Below are positions 27,755 to 35,932 of a stretch of 64,000 nt of DNA, one piece after another. A program made the translations under genes and the position numbers. Below the pieces are notes generated by a model. The model made no database searches, was not told where the DNA came from, and saw nothing but the letters and a program-made list of their open reading frames with translations. The first letter of the stretch is position 1. Each line of letters starts with the position of its first letter. The stretch comes from Stagnihabitans sp038231395 (lineage in GTDB: Bacteria; Pseudomonadota; Alphaproteobacteria; Rhodobacterales; Rhodobacteraceae): assembly GCA_038231395.1 (NCBI GenBank), contig JBBRLL010000002.1:78095-142094 (forward strand). Direction: 5' to 3'.

Positions 27755-28759
27755 TTATTGGACGAAGTTGTCCTTGTACCATTGCTTCCACTCGGTCTCG
27801 TGCGCGGCGGCCGCAACACCGTCCAGCAACACAAACGGAATGTCGGTCGTGCGGCCCTTTTTGGCAGCAACGCCCTCGATCACCGGGATCAGATAGTAGT
27901 CGGTGTCGTCACCGTCCTGCATCGCCGCCTGACCTTCCGGGCTGGTGATGAAGTCGATGAACTTCTTGACCGCATCCATGTGCTTGGTCTTGGCGCTGAT
28001 GCCAAGGCTCGCGGGCAAAGCAACCGAACCCTCGGTCGGATAAACCACCGTCACAGGCTCACCGGCGAGCATTTTGGCGTAAATGCCGCTGTCTTGGTTG
28101 ATGCCGACCTTTGCGTCACCAGTCAGAAGCTCTTTGGTGACCTTGCCGCCACTTGCCAGACCCGAGATTGCCTTGTTGGTCAGGACGGATTTCAAGAGCG
28201 CCTTGCCCGCATCAACTCCATTGGTCTGAAACAGACCGGCGATGAACTGATAAGACGGGCCCGACAGGTTCGGATCCTTTGCAGCGACGAAGCCCGCGAA
28301 TTTCGTCAGCTCAGCCCAGGATTTGGGCATGTCAGCTGCAGCGACTTTGGCGGTGTTGACTTCGATGGCAGAGGTGCTGGCGCTGGTCGGCAGCGACGCA
28401 CGGTCAGCCGGGATCAGCGTCTTGCCAAGCGCGTTGTATTTGGTGGCCGCATAAATCTCGGCCGGGATCGGCTGGATGACACCGTCGGCCAGCATCCGCT
28501 CAAACACGGCAGAACCGTCAAGCCAGACGAAGTCGAACTGCGGATTGCTGCCCTCAGCCGCGATTTTGCCCAGCGTCTCGCCGGTTGAACCGGGTTCGAC
28601 GACATCAACGGTGACACCGGTTGCCTTGGTGAAGGCCTCGGTGACATGGCTTGCAAAGTCGAGCGCATCATACATCACCAGATCGGCGGCCTGCACAGGT
28701 GCAGTCAGGGCCACGCTGCCCAGAAGTGCTGCCACGGAAAGGAAAGAACGGTTGAACAT
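27755..28759 (-). CDS. ABC importer periplasmic substrate-binding protein (FbpA-like)
   Basis: A 334-aa protein with a signal peptide cut near VQA-ADLVMYDALDF. The two-lobed binding-protein pattern of the FbpA/AfuA class follows: VDVVEPGSTGETLGKIAAEG, FVWLDGSAVFERML, a C-terminal KFIDFITSPEGQAAM. Members bind Fe3+, 2-aminoethylphosphonate, thiamine or polyamines, and the ligand cannot be read with confidence here. The iron-type permease and the FTR1-like protein favour a metal; the adjacent RpiR-type regulator would rather fit a phosphorylated ligand. Confidence 0.82.
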   Translation of the reverse strand: MFNRSFLSVAALLGSVALTAPVQAADLVMYDALDFASHVTEAFTKATGVTVDVVEPGSTGETLGKIAAEGSNPQFDFVWLDGSAVFERMLADGVIQPIPAEIYAATKYNALGKTLIPADRASLPTSASTSAIEVNTAKVAAADMPKSWAELTKFAGFVAAKDPNLSGPSYQFIAGLFQTNGVDAGKALLKSVLTNKAISGLASGGKVTKELLTGDAKVGINQDSGIYAKMLAGEPVTVVYPTEGSVALPASLGISAKTKHMDAVKKFIDFITSPEGQAAMQDGDDTDYYLIPVIEGVAAKKGRTTDIPFVLLDGVAAAAHETEWKQWYKDNFVQ

Positions 28760-28801
28760 TTCAGTCTCCAGTTGGGGTAAGGATGGGAGTCCACGGGTGG
28801 A

Positions 28802-29722
28802 TTAACGGCTCGATGGGGGTGGATCGGCTGTTTGCGGCTTTCGCGTGCCGCGCTTGCGCCATTCGGCGTCGATTGTGCCGCGCAGCGTGCTGAGAAGATC
28901 AAGCGCGGTCAGGGCGCGGTCAGGGTCACGGGCGGCAAGGCCCAGAATCAACGCTTCAACCAGCACCATCGTGCCGCCGTGCATGGCAAGGTGATCGGCC
29001 CGACCACGCGGCACGGGCAGGACCACGGCGACCCTGTCGGCCACAATTGGACCAAGGCTGTCACTGATCAGGACAACCTTGGCACCGCAGTCTGCCGCGC
29101 GGTCGAACAGCAGGCGCAGTTCGCGGTACATCGGCGCATAGCCAAACGCGATCACCACATCATCGGTGTCGATCCAGATTAGCCGATCGGCAAAGGCCAC
29201 GCCCGAAACCGCCATGGCATGCGAGCGCAATCCGATCCGGTTCAGCTGCAATGCCGCGTATTCGGCGATGGCACCAGAGGGGCCGATGCCAAAGACATGC
29301 CGGGTGCGTCCGCTTGCCACAACCTCGACGGCGCGGGCAAAGACGGTGGCAAAGTCCGGGCGGCGCAAAACCGCCAACACCTGATCGTGCAGGTCCACAA
29401 CGTGGGTCAGCACCTGCGCCGGGTCGCTGCCGGTTTCATCCAGCGTGCGCGCCAAAAGACCGGCGGGCGAGGCGGCACCGGTCAAATCCTGCAAAAGGTC
29501 CTCGCGCAGCGCTGCCAGCGTTTCGTACCCCATGGCGCGCGCCGTGCGCACCACTGTGGCATCGCTGACCCCGGCAAGCTCGGCAATCTGCGCGGCAGAG
29601 CCCAGAACGGCCCGCTCTTTTTGACCCGCGATGAAACGGGCCAAGCGCTGTTCTGCCGGTGCCATCTGGCCCAGAGACGCTGCAACGCGGTCATCAAAGC
29701 TTTGTCGTACTGTCTGCGTCAT
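28802..29722 (-). CDS. MurR/RpiR-family transcriptional regulator with SIS domain
   Basis: A 306-aa protein with an N-terminal helix-turn-helix domain (residues 1-80, including QIAELAGVSDATVVRTARAM) and a SIS sugar-phosphate-binding domain from about residue 120 (FGIGPSGAIAEYAALQLNRI, then DDVVIAFGYAPMYRELRLLF). It is the first gene before the ABC importer on the same strand, 42 bp away, and most likely controls that operon in response to a phosphosugar-like or phosphonate-like ligand. Confidence 0.87.
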   Translation of the reverse strand: MTQTVRQSFDDRVAASLGQMAPAEQRLARFIAGQKERAVLGSAAQIAELAGVSDATVVRTARAMGYETLAALREDLLQDLTGAASPAGLLARTLDETGSDPAQVLTHVVDLHDQVLAVLRRPDFATVFARAVEVVASGRTRHVFGIGPSGAIAEYAALQLNRIGLRSHAMAVSGVAFADRLIWIDTDDVVIAFGYAPMYRELRLLFDRAADCGAKVVLISDSLGPIVADRVAVVLPVPRGRADHLAMHGGTMVLVEALILGLAARDPDRALTALDLLSTLRGTIDAEWRKRGTRKPQTADPPPSSR

Positions 29723-29984
29723 GGCGCCATGTCATGTTTGCTACCGACTGCCCTGATAAGTCGGGAATGCGACAGGCAGATTACAGCGATGTAACGGTTC
29801 TTCATGCGCAGCCCCGGCGTCGCAAAATCCGGTGGCGCGAAAGCAATCATTTTTGCCGATGGCACAGCAGGCCCGTTGAAAGCGCGGAATGCGGCCCGCC
29901 TTGGGTCAGGAATTTGACTGTCTTGCGGGGACCATGCCAAACACCGGGTGAAGCCCCAAGCCGGGCCAAACCGGAGCATTGAAG

Positions 29985-31193
29985 ATGGGTGTGTTCGGGC
30001 GACAGTTCAGACCCGAGACATATGTGTTCACGGCACGCGCGCTTCGCGATTTTGGCGACGGCTTCGTGGCGATTGTCCTTCCGGTTTATCTTTTGTCGCA
30101 GGGTGTAACCGCGTTTGAGGTTGGCATTCTGTCAACCGTGTCGCTTTTAGGAACCGCGTGCCTGACCCTTGCCGTCGGATTTCTGAGGCCAAGGCATGGC
30201 AACCGGCAGGTGCTTTTGGCCGCAGCGGCCCTTATGGTCGTGACCGGAGCGGCCTTTGCGACAGTTCATGTCTTCGCGGTTCTGCTTTTGGTGGCCTTTG
30301 TCGGCACGATCAACCCAACCGCCGGAAGCGTCAGTGTCTTTGTGCCGCTGGAGCAGGCCGTGCTGGCTGATCAGGTGGATGACGCCCACCGCACCCGGTT
30401 CTTTGCCAGATACAGTCTGGCCGGCGCGCTGGCCGCTGCCGTCGGCGCGTTGTTTGCCGGAGCGCCGGATCTGGTGGTGCAAAGCGGCCTGAACCGCACG
30501 GCTGCGATTGCAGCAATGTTCATGCTTTATGGCGGCTTGGGCGGTCTGGTCGGCCTGCTTTACGCGCAGATACCCAAGACGCCAGTCGCGATGCGAAACG
30601 CCCCGGCATCGGTCCTCGGGCCGTCGCGTGGCATCGTCCTTCGGCTGGCAGCGCTGTTCAGCCTTGACGCCTTTGCCGGCGGATTTGTGGTGCAGTCCCT
30701 GTTGGCGTTGTGGCTGTTTGAGCGGTTTGCGATGTCATTGCCTGCCGCCGCCGCGTTTTTCTTCTGGAGCGGTCTCTTGTCTGCCTTCTCTTTTCCGGTT
30801 GCAGTCTGGCTGTCGCGGCGCATCGGGTTGTTGAATACGATGGTCTTCACGCATATCCCTTCCAGCATTGCGTTGATCCTGGCCGCCGTGGCGCCGTCGC
30901 TGCCGGTTGTCCTGGTGCTGCTGTCGGTTCGGGCGGCGCTGTCGCAAATGGACGTGCCAACCCGGTCCTCGTATCTGATGGCTGTCGTCACACCACCCGA
31001 GCGCGCTGCCGCCGCAAGTTTTACCGCGGTTCCGCGCAGCCTTGCCGCGGCTGCGAGCCCGGTGCTTGCTGGCGCGCTCTTTGCGGCGTCCCATCAAGCG
31101 TGGCCACTGAGCTTGTGTGGCGGCCTGAAGATCACCTATGATCGGCTGCTCCTTTGGCAGTTCCGGCAGATCAAACCACCGGAGGAGCGGTGA
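29985..31193 (+). CDS. MFS transporter
   Basis: A 402-aa protein with about twelve membrane helices. The ATG at 29985 is favoured by a GGAG eight bases upstream, over the TTG six bases earlier. The first helices hold the MFS pattern ALRDFGDGFVAIVLPVYLL and a conserved loop after helix 2 (FLRPRHGNRQVLL). In the middle are charged residues of the central loop. The substrate cannot be predicted. It is a single gene, divergent from the rpiR-type regulator across about 260 bp in which I see no other gene or clear motif. Confidence 0.82.
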   Translation: MGVFGRQFRPETYVFTARALRDFGDGFVAIVLPVYLLSQGVTAFEVGILSTVSLLGTACLTLAVGFLRPRHGNRQVLLAAAALMVVTGAAFATVHVFAVLLLVAFVGTINPTAGSVSVFVPLEQAVLADQVDDAHRTRFFARYSLAGALAAAVGALFAGAPDLVVQSGLNRTAAIAAMFMLYGGLGGLVGLLYAQIPKTPVAMRNAPASVLGPSRGIVLRLAALFSLDAFAGGFVVQSLLALWLFERFAMSLPAAAAFFFWSGLLSAFSFPVAVWLSRRIGLLNTMVFTHIPSSIALILAAVAPSLPVVLVLLSVRAALSQMDVPTRSSYLMAVVTPPERAAAASFTAVPRSLAAAASPVLAGALFAASHQAWPLSLCGGLKITYDRLLLWQFRQIKPPEER

Positions 31194-31501
31194 ATTGGCA
31201 GGTCAGTCCGGTGGCATGCCGCCAGATGAAAACGACGCAGCCTTGGAAAAGGTGAAGTCTTGCCCAGCCCGAAGAATGGCGTTGCGCGCAAGGCCGCGCG
31301 TTGGCGTTCAGCCCGGCACCGCCAAGCACCCCACGTGCCGCGTGGCCTTGCGCCGCCCAAATCGTCACAAAACCGACGGGTCCGGCACGCATAGTGGCGC
31401 ATGGGGTACGACCTTTCGCCGTCGTCCGGCTGGCCTTCGGGTCGGCCTCGGTTCGGCGAACCTGTGCCTCCAGCCGCAAACCATCACCCGAAAGGACCAT
31501 C
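31194..31501. other. 308-bp gene-free stretch with a long imperfect hairpin (31286-31353)
   Basis: No convincing gene is present. A perfect 10-bp inverted repeat, GCGCAAGGCC (31286-31295) and GGCCTTGCGC (31344-31353), encloses a nested 6-bp repeat TTGGCG/CGCCAA (31301-31306 and 31320-31325). This could fold into a branched stem, either as the end structure of the MFS transcript or as part of the leader of the hydrolase gene. There is no T-tract. Confidence 0.5.
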
Positions 31502-32482
31502 ATGCGCGCCCGTTTGTTGACCGCCGCTGCCCTCGCTTTTGCCCTTGTCGCGCCGCACGCGCAGGCTGCCGTTTCCGACTACACCAGTTTCCTCGTGTTT
31601 GGCGACAGCCTGTCGGACAACGGCAATCTTTATGCGGCACAGGGTGGCGATGCCAATCCTGATGCCATCCCGACCTCGCCGCCCTACTACAAGGGACGGT
31701 TTTCCAACGGCCCGGTCTGGGCCGAGCATGTGGCCGATGCTTTTACCGCAGCGGGCCACTTCAGCGCCAACTTTGCCTTCGGCAAGGCGGACGCTTTGAC
31801 CAACGCCGATCCTGTACCAGACCTTGGAACGCAGATCGGCCTGTTCGCCGCCAATGTGCCGCAAGTTGTGCTGGGCAACCGTCCGTTGGCCTCGGTCTGG
31901 TTCGGCGCGAACGACCTGTTCGACGCGCTGGATGCCAATGTGGCCGACATCGGGGCCTCCGGACGCGCGGCTGCGGACGGCGTAGCTGCGGGCATTATGG
32001 CGCTGGCACAGTCCGGCATCACCGATTTTCTGGTGCCGAACCTGGCGGATTTGGGCAAAACGCCGTTCTACACGTTGTTTGAGCCGCAGAACTCTGCCGC
32101 CGCAACCGCTGGTACCAACGCGTTCAACTTGGAACTTGCGCTGAACATTGCCAAGTTGCGCAGTTCTGGGCTGAACATAACGGCTCTGGACACGTCCAGC
32201 CTGTTTGACGAGATACGCCTTGACCCTGCTGCCTTTGGCCTGACTGACACGACCACACCCTGTGTCGTGCCCGGCGTATCGGTGTGCGACCCGGCCATGT
32301 TCGACAAGCTGGCGTTTTTTGACTGGGTCCATCCCAACCGCATTGTGCATCAGGTGATCGCGGACAGGGTGATCGAAGCGCTGAACGCGGCGCCGGTTCC
32401 GCTGCCTGCCTCGGCCCTGCTGCTTGGCCTTGGGCTTGCAGGTCTGGGTGGTCTGCGTCGTCTCGCGGTTCGCCGAGTGTGA
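31502..32482 (+). CDS. SGNH/GDSL hydrolase with VPLPA-type C-terminal anchor
   Basis: The ATG at 31502 gives a clean signal peptide (cut after AQAAV) and has an AAAGGAC site; the frame open from 31301 is not used. The 326-aa protein shows GDSL block I (VFGDSLSDNGN), a block III-like GANDLFD near residue 135 and the C-terminal DWVHPNR with the catalytic Asp/His pair. It should be a secreted esterase or lipase. The C-terminus is VPLPASALLLGLGLAGLGGL followed by basic residues, the VPLPA-CTERM sorting signal known from Rhodobacterales, which implies exosortase-type processing and surface retention. No exosortase gene is in the window. Confidence 0.87.
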   Translation: MRARLLTAAALAFALVAPHAQAAVSDYTSFLVFGDSLSDNGNLYAAQGGDANPDAIPTSPPYYKGRFSNGPVWAEHVADAFTAAGHFSANFAFGKADALTNADPVPDLGTQIGLFAANVPQVVLGNRPLASVWFGANDLFDALDANVADIGASGRAAADGVAAGIMALAQSGITDFLVPNLADLGKTPFYTLFEPQNSAAATAGTNAFNLELALNIAKLRSSGLNITALDTSSLFDEIRLDPAAFGLTDTTTPCVVPGVSVCDPAMFDKLAFFDWVHPNRIVHQVIADRVIEALNAAPVPLPASALLLGLGLAGLGGLRRLAVRRV

Positions 32483-32632
32483 TCCCGTGTTTCGGCATGA
32501 CCGGGTGCGGCTGTACCCGGTTCTGCCTGATCTGTGGCCGGGGCTTTAAGACCAACTGCCCGACCCTATAGCGCATGCCCAAGGCTTGTTTTCCGGCCCG
32601 TCTATCCGTCATAAGCGGGCTGGGAGGACGCA

Positions 32633-33112
32633 ATGTTCAGCACATGGAAGCAAGAAAAGGCAATTGAAGCTTTGGTGGATGAGGCTACGGCGCTGGCGGA
32701 AAAGCTTGCGGGGGCCAAGAAGCATATTGTGGACAGCCATGCCGCCGCTGCGCAGTTCTGGGCCGCGTCTTACCTTGCCACCGGGCAGAACCTTTATGAC
32801 CTGACTGTCTGGAAGCCGGCAGCCGTGATCCGCTTTGCAGCCACCCTGCAAACCAGAATCGCCGCTCTGCGCAAGAAGCGTGAGTATGACAGCAGCGACG
32901 GTCTGGCGGTCTGGCTTCACACCGCACGCGCCGTAACCGAGCCCCGGATCGCACCAGCGGTCCGCGACATCTGGCAGCATCTGATGAACGCCGGGTCGAA
33001 TGCGGATGCGATGGCACGGGACCTGATGCAAGACGCAGGCTTACCTATCGACCAAGACCGCCGCGCGCCCACGGGATTCAGTGTCGTTGATCAGGGCGAA
33101 GGGTCCGCCTGA
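32633..33112 (+). CDS. Hypothetical helical protein (159 aa)
   Basis: A soluble helical protein without signal peptide, preceded by a GGGAGGA site. The sequence has no recognised catalytic motif; it starts MFSTWKQEKAIEALVDEATA and is likely conserved only among related alphaproteobacteria. It stands alone, 150 bp after the hydrolase gene and 113 bp before the TPR gene. Codon usage resembles the neighbours, which supports a real gene. Confidence 0.68.
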   Translation: MFSTWKQEKAIEALVDEATALAEKLAGAKKHIVDSHAAAAQFWAASYLATGQNLYDLTVWKPAAVIRFAATLQTRIAALRKKREYDSSDGLAVWLHTARAVTEPRIAPAVRDIWQHLMNAGSNADAMARDLMQDAGLPIDQDRRAPTGFSVVDQGEGSA

Positions 33113-33225
33113 CGCAACCGGGTTGGGATGTCAAAGCGCGCCAAAGCCTTGGTTTTGGCATCATGGACATGGTCATCTTCGCCCTTATGATAACTCCTTT
33201 TCCATGCTAGCTTTCACCCTTGGAC

Positions 33226-34179
33226 ATGGACAGATCGGGAGAGACCGGCGTGCAGGCAGCGGACACGGCACAGCTCTTTCGGCGCTGCATCGACGCCCTG
33301 AACCAGAGCAATGTTGCCGAAGCCGAAGCCTGCGGTCAGCGTTTGTTGGTGCTTGGGCCGAACGATGCCGCCGTTTTGCAACTTATGGCGCAGATCAGGA
33401 TGGCGGCTGGCAAGCTGGCCGAGGCAGAACGCTTTGCCAGTGCAAGCCTCTCGTTGCGGCCGAACCACCCAGCCACTCTTTTGCTCGGCGGTCGGATCGC
33501 TTGGGCGGCAGGCGATTGGGCTTTGGCGGAAGCTCGGTTGCGCCGGGCCAACACAAGCGCATCGCAGGGCCCGGAGGCGGCGTTTGCGCTGTGTGCTTTT
33601 TTGATTGAAGCGGAAGCGGGGTGGCCAACTGTGTTGGCGTCGCTGCACCTGCGCTTTCAGAATCATGGAACCGGTTGGGTCGAAATCGGGCGGGTTCTGG
33701 AACGCAAGGGCGAGGGGAAGGCGGCGCTGGCAGCCTACGATCAGGCGGCAAAAACCCTAAGCGCCGCCCCCCTTCACAGTGCGCGCGGCGGTTTGCTGCA
33801 TGCCGAAGGTCAGCTTGACCTAGCGTCGGAGGCGTTGAACCGCGCCGTGACGATGGATCCCGGATTGGTGCTAGGCTGGTTCAAACTGGGCCTTTTGCGG
33901 CAGGATCAGCACGACTTGTCGGGGGCGGTCGCAGCCTATCGGCAGGCGCTGACCCTGCGGCCCGATCTGGCAGAGGCGGAAACCAACCTTGGCGTCGTCT
34001 TGCAAGAGATGGGCGACCTTCCTGGAGCCAAACGGGCCTATGGCCGCGCCATCCTGCTGCGCCCCGACAGTTTCGGCCCCATCGCACAGGCCCTGACGAT
34101 GGCGCCCGTCGGAGAGGTGTGGATGGACCTTGCCGCGTTGCGCGCTCATCTGGAGGAAGAAGGCCGCTTGGCACGATAG
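33226..34179 (+). CDS. Tetratricopeptide repeat protein
   Basis: A protein of about 317 aa made of TPR units (LAEAERFASASLSLRPNHPA, EGKAALAAYDQAAKTLS, DLSGAVAAYRQALTLRPDLA, DLPGAKRAYGRAILLRPDSF). There is no signal peptide. The ATG at 33226 is used; a GTG at 33250 with a GGGAGAG site nearby is an alternative start. Its 3' end overlaps the convergent DUF6065-like gene by 34 bp. It is probably a protein-protein interaction module; the partner is unknown. Confidence 0.75.
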   Translation: MDRSGETGVQAADTAQLFRRCIDALNQSNVAEAEACGQRLLVLGPNDAAVLQLMAQIRMAAGKLAEAERFASASLSLRPNHPATLLLGGRIAWAAGDWALAEARLRRANTSASQGPEAAFALCAFLIEAEAGWPTVLASLHLRFQNHGTGWVEIGRVLERKGEGKAALAAYDQAAKTLSAAPLHSARGGLLHAEGQLDLASEALNRAVTMDPGLVLGWFKLGLLRQDQHDLSGAVAAYRQALTLRPDLAEAETNLGVVLQEMGDLPGAKRAYGRAILLRPDSFGPIAQALTMAPVGEVWMDLAALRAHLEEEGRLAR

Positions 34180-34868
34180 GTCTTGCGATAGACGCCCGGC
34201 GTGCTTAACAGGGCCGCCGCGGTATCATCATAGGCCTGCACGCGGTCAGGCGACAGCGGCGCGCACACCAGATCCAACGCGTCGCGTGAGACGGGGAAAC
34301 ACTGCGCGACCGGGGTTCCTGCGGGCAGCACGCCTTCGAAATCAGGCACCTCCCACGTCGCGGGGAACAGGATGCCGACAGCGTTGAAACTGTCGCAGTC
34401 CACCAGCCCCGTCACCGTGCGAAACGGAAGATCGCCGCGATTGACCGGGTGGGTGGCAAACAGCGAAAAGCCCGGCTCAAGCTCAATCGTCCAGAAGCTG
34501 TTGAATTTGATCACCGTCCGTGCAGAAGATTGCAACGGCGCGCCGGTGATCTGTTCGGGCACGTGAAAGCTAAGCGGTGCGCGCGGATGCCGATGCGCCG
34601 ACAGGTCCGGTAAATCCCAAGACCATGAGAATTTGCCGCCCGAAACCGTCACATCGCACGGCAGCGTCATCAGGAAGCCATGGGTCAGTGCGTCAACGAA
34701 GGGCGGGCATTGCTTGACGGTGCGCACGCCAACGCCGTGGGTTTGTGACAGAACTTCGGCGGGCATGGCGCGCAACCACTCGGGCAAGGCGTCGCGGGCC
34801 CGCACCGGTTTGGGAAGGTGGTCTTGCAGCGCTGGATCGCAGCGAAAGATGATCTTCACGGCGCGCAT
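34146..34868 (-). CDS. DUF6065-like hypothetical protein
   Basis: A 240-aa protein starting MRAVKIIFRCDPALQDHLPK, with PARDALPEWLR-like and VKQCPPFVDAL segments, a WSWDLP core and a conserved FNSFWTIELEPGFSLFATHP stretch. This pattern matches the DUF6065 type often found in roseobacters, of unknown function and without signal peptide. It converges on the TPR gene and overlaps its end. Confidence 0.65.
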   Translation of the reverse strand: MRAVKIIFRCDPALQDHLPKPVRARDALPEWLRAMPAEVLSQTHGVGVRTVKQCPPFVDALTHGFLMTLPCDVTVSGGKFSWSWDLPDLSAHRHPRAPLSFHVPEQITGAPLQSSARTVIKFNSFWTIELEPGFSLFATHPVNRGDLPFRTVTGLVDCDSFNAVGILFPATWEVPDFEGVLPAGTPVAQCFPVSRDALDLVCAPLSPDRVQAYDDTAAALLSTPGVYRKTYRAKRPSSSR

Positions 34869-34900
34869 CTCCCTTCAAGGCGTGCAGTCTGGATCAAGGC

Positions 34901-35671
34901 CTACAGTTTGGGTTGGGCGACCAGAACCTTGGTGGACCAATCTTCGCACCGCGACATCAGATCACCCGGCAGCGCCTGATCAATGAACAAAACGTCTATC
35001 TCGGACAGGGAACACAACCGCACCGGGGCCGACCGTTCAAACTTGCTGATGTCGGTCACCAGAAAGCTTTGCCTGGCCTGACGCAGGATCGCTTTTGAGA
35101 CCCGCACCTCGGACAGATCGAAATCCAGCAGGTCCCCGTCGGCGTCCATCGCAGAGCAGCCGACCACCGCGAAATCAACCTTGAACTTCTCGAAAAATTC
35201 GGTGGCCAATTCGCCGATCAGCCCGCCATCGGTGCGCCGCAACGTGCCGCCCGCCACCAGAACCTCGCAACTGGGATTGGACAGAAGAATGAGGGCGATG
35301 TTGATGTTGTTGGTCACCACGGTCAGGTTGCGATGGGCCAGCAATTCGCGCGCGACGGCTTCGGTGGTCGAACCAAGGTTCATGATCACCGAGGCGTTGT
35401 CCGGTATTGCTGCAGCACAGGCGCGGGCAACGTCGGCCTTGGCCGCCTCGTTCATCCTGCGGCGTTCCTCGTAGGCAATGTTGACCACGCCGGTGCGGGC
35501 CACGGCACCCCCATGGACACGGTCCAGAAACCCCGCTTCGGAAAGTTCGGCCAGATCCCTGCGGATTGTCTGAACCGAAACGTCAAAACGTGAGGCCAGT
35601 GTTTCAACACCGCCCCGGCCTTCGGAACGGACCATGGCCAGGATTTCAGTTTGCCGGATGCTGAGTGCCAC
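34901..35671 (-). CDS. glpR: DeoR-family repressor of glycerol metabolism GlpR
   Basis: A 256-aa DeoR-type regulator. The N-terminal winged helix-turn-helix contains SRFDVSVQTIRRDLAELSEA (about residues 26-46) and is followed by the sugar-phosphate-sensing DeoRC domain (AIPDNASVIMNLGSTTEAVA). The start is GTG with a GAGGAGG site. It is divergent from glpD, the normal place for the glycerol-3-phosphate-responsive repressor GlpR, and probably represses the glpD-STPQUV operon until glycerol-3-phosphate binds. Confidence 0.88.
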   Translation of the reverse strand: MALSIRQTEILAMVRSEGRGGVETLASRFDVSVQTIRRDLAELSEAGFLDRVHGGAVARTGVVNIAYEERRRMNEAAKADVARACAAAIPDNASVIMNLGSTTEAVARELLAHRNLTVVTNNINIALILLSNPSCEVLVAGGTLRRTDGGLIGELATEFFEKFKVDFAVVGCSAMDADGDLLDFDLSEVRVSKAILRQARQSFLVTDISKFERSAPVRLCSLSEIDVLFIDQALPGDLMSRCEDWSTKVLVAQPKL

Positions 35672-35753
35672 AGACGTTCCTCCTCACGCCCGACCCGAAC
35701 GCGCCCGAAAAATTGCTTCCCGGATATTGGTCGGAAAAGCAAGTGCGCTCTAC

Positions 35754-35777
35754 GGGATGTGCCGGGGGATGTGCCGG
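35754..35777. repeat. Perfect 12-bp tandem duplication in the glpR-glpD spacer
   Basis: GGGATGTGCCGG occurs twice head to tail, close to the glpR start. It may be a small replication-slippage duplication or part of a regulator site. Confidence 0.7.
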
Positions 35778-35850
35778 CGTTTCAAGCTTACGTCACCGAA
35801 TATACGAGGTATTTGGAACATGTCCATACTTGGATGCTCGCTTCCTGCCA

Positions 35851-35868
35851 AATCGAACATAAAGCGAA
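35851..35868 (+). promoter_or_regulatory. Candidate GlpR operator (direct AAnCGAA repeats)
   Basis: AATCGAA and AAGCGAA lie 11 bp apart, one helical turn, about 65-80 bp before the glpD start. On the other strand they read TTCG-N-TT. DeoR-type repressors commonly bind such TTCG-containing repeats, so this is a plausible operator for the divergent glpR and glpD promoters. The repeat is seen; the binding is inference. Confidence 0.4.
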
Positions 35869-35932
35869 ATTAACCTTGACCGGTGCGCGGCAATCGTGGC
35901 ACGTTTGAAAGGCACGGTGGGGGGAGACCAAG

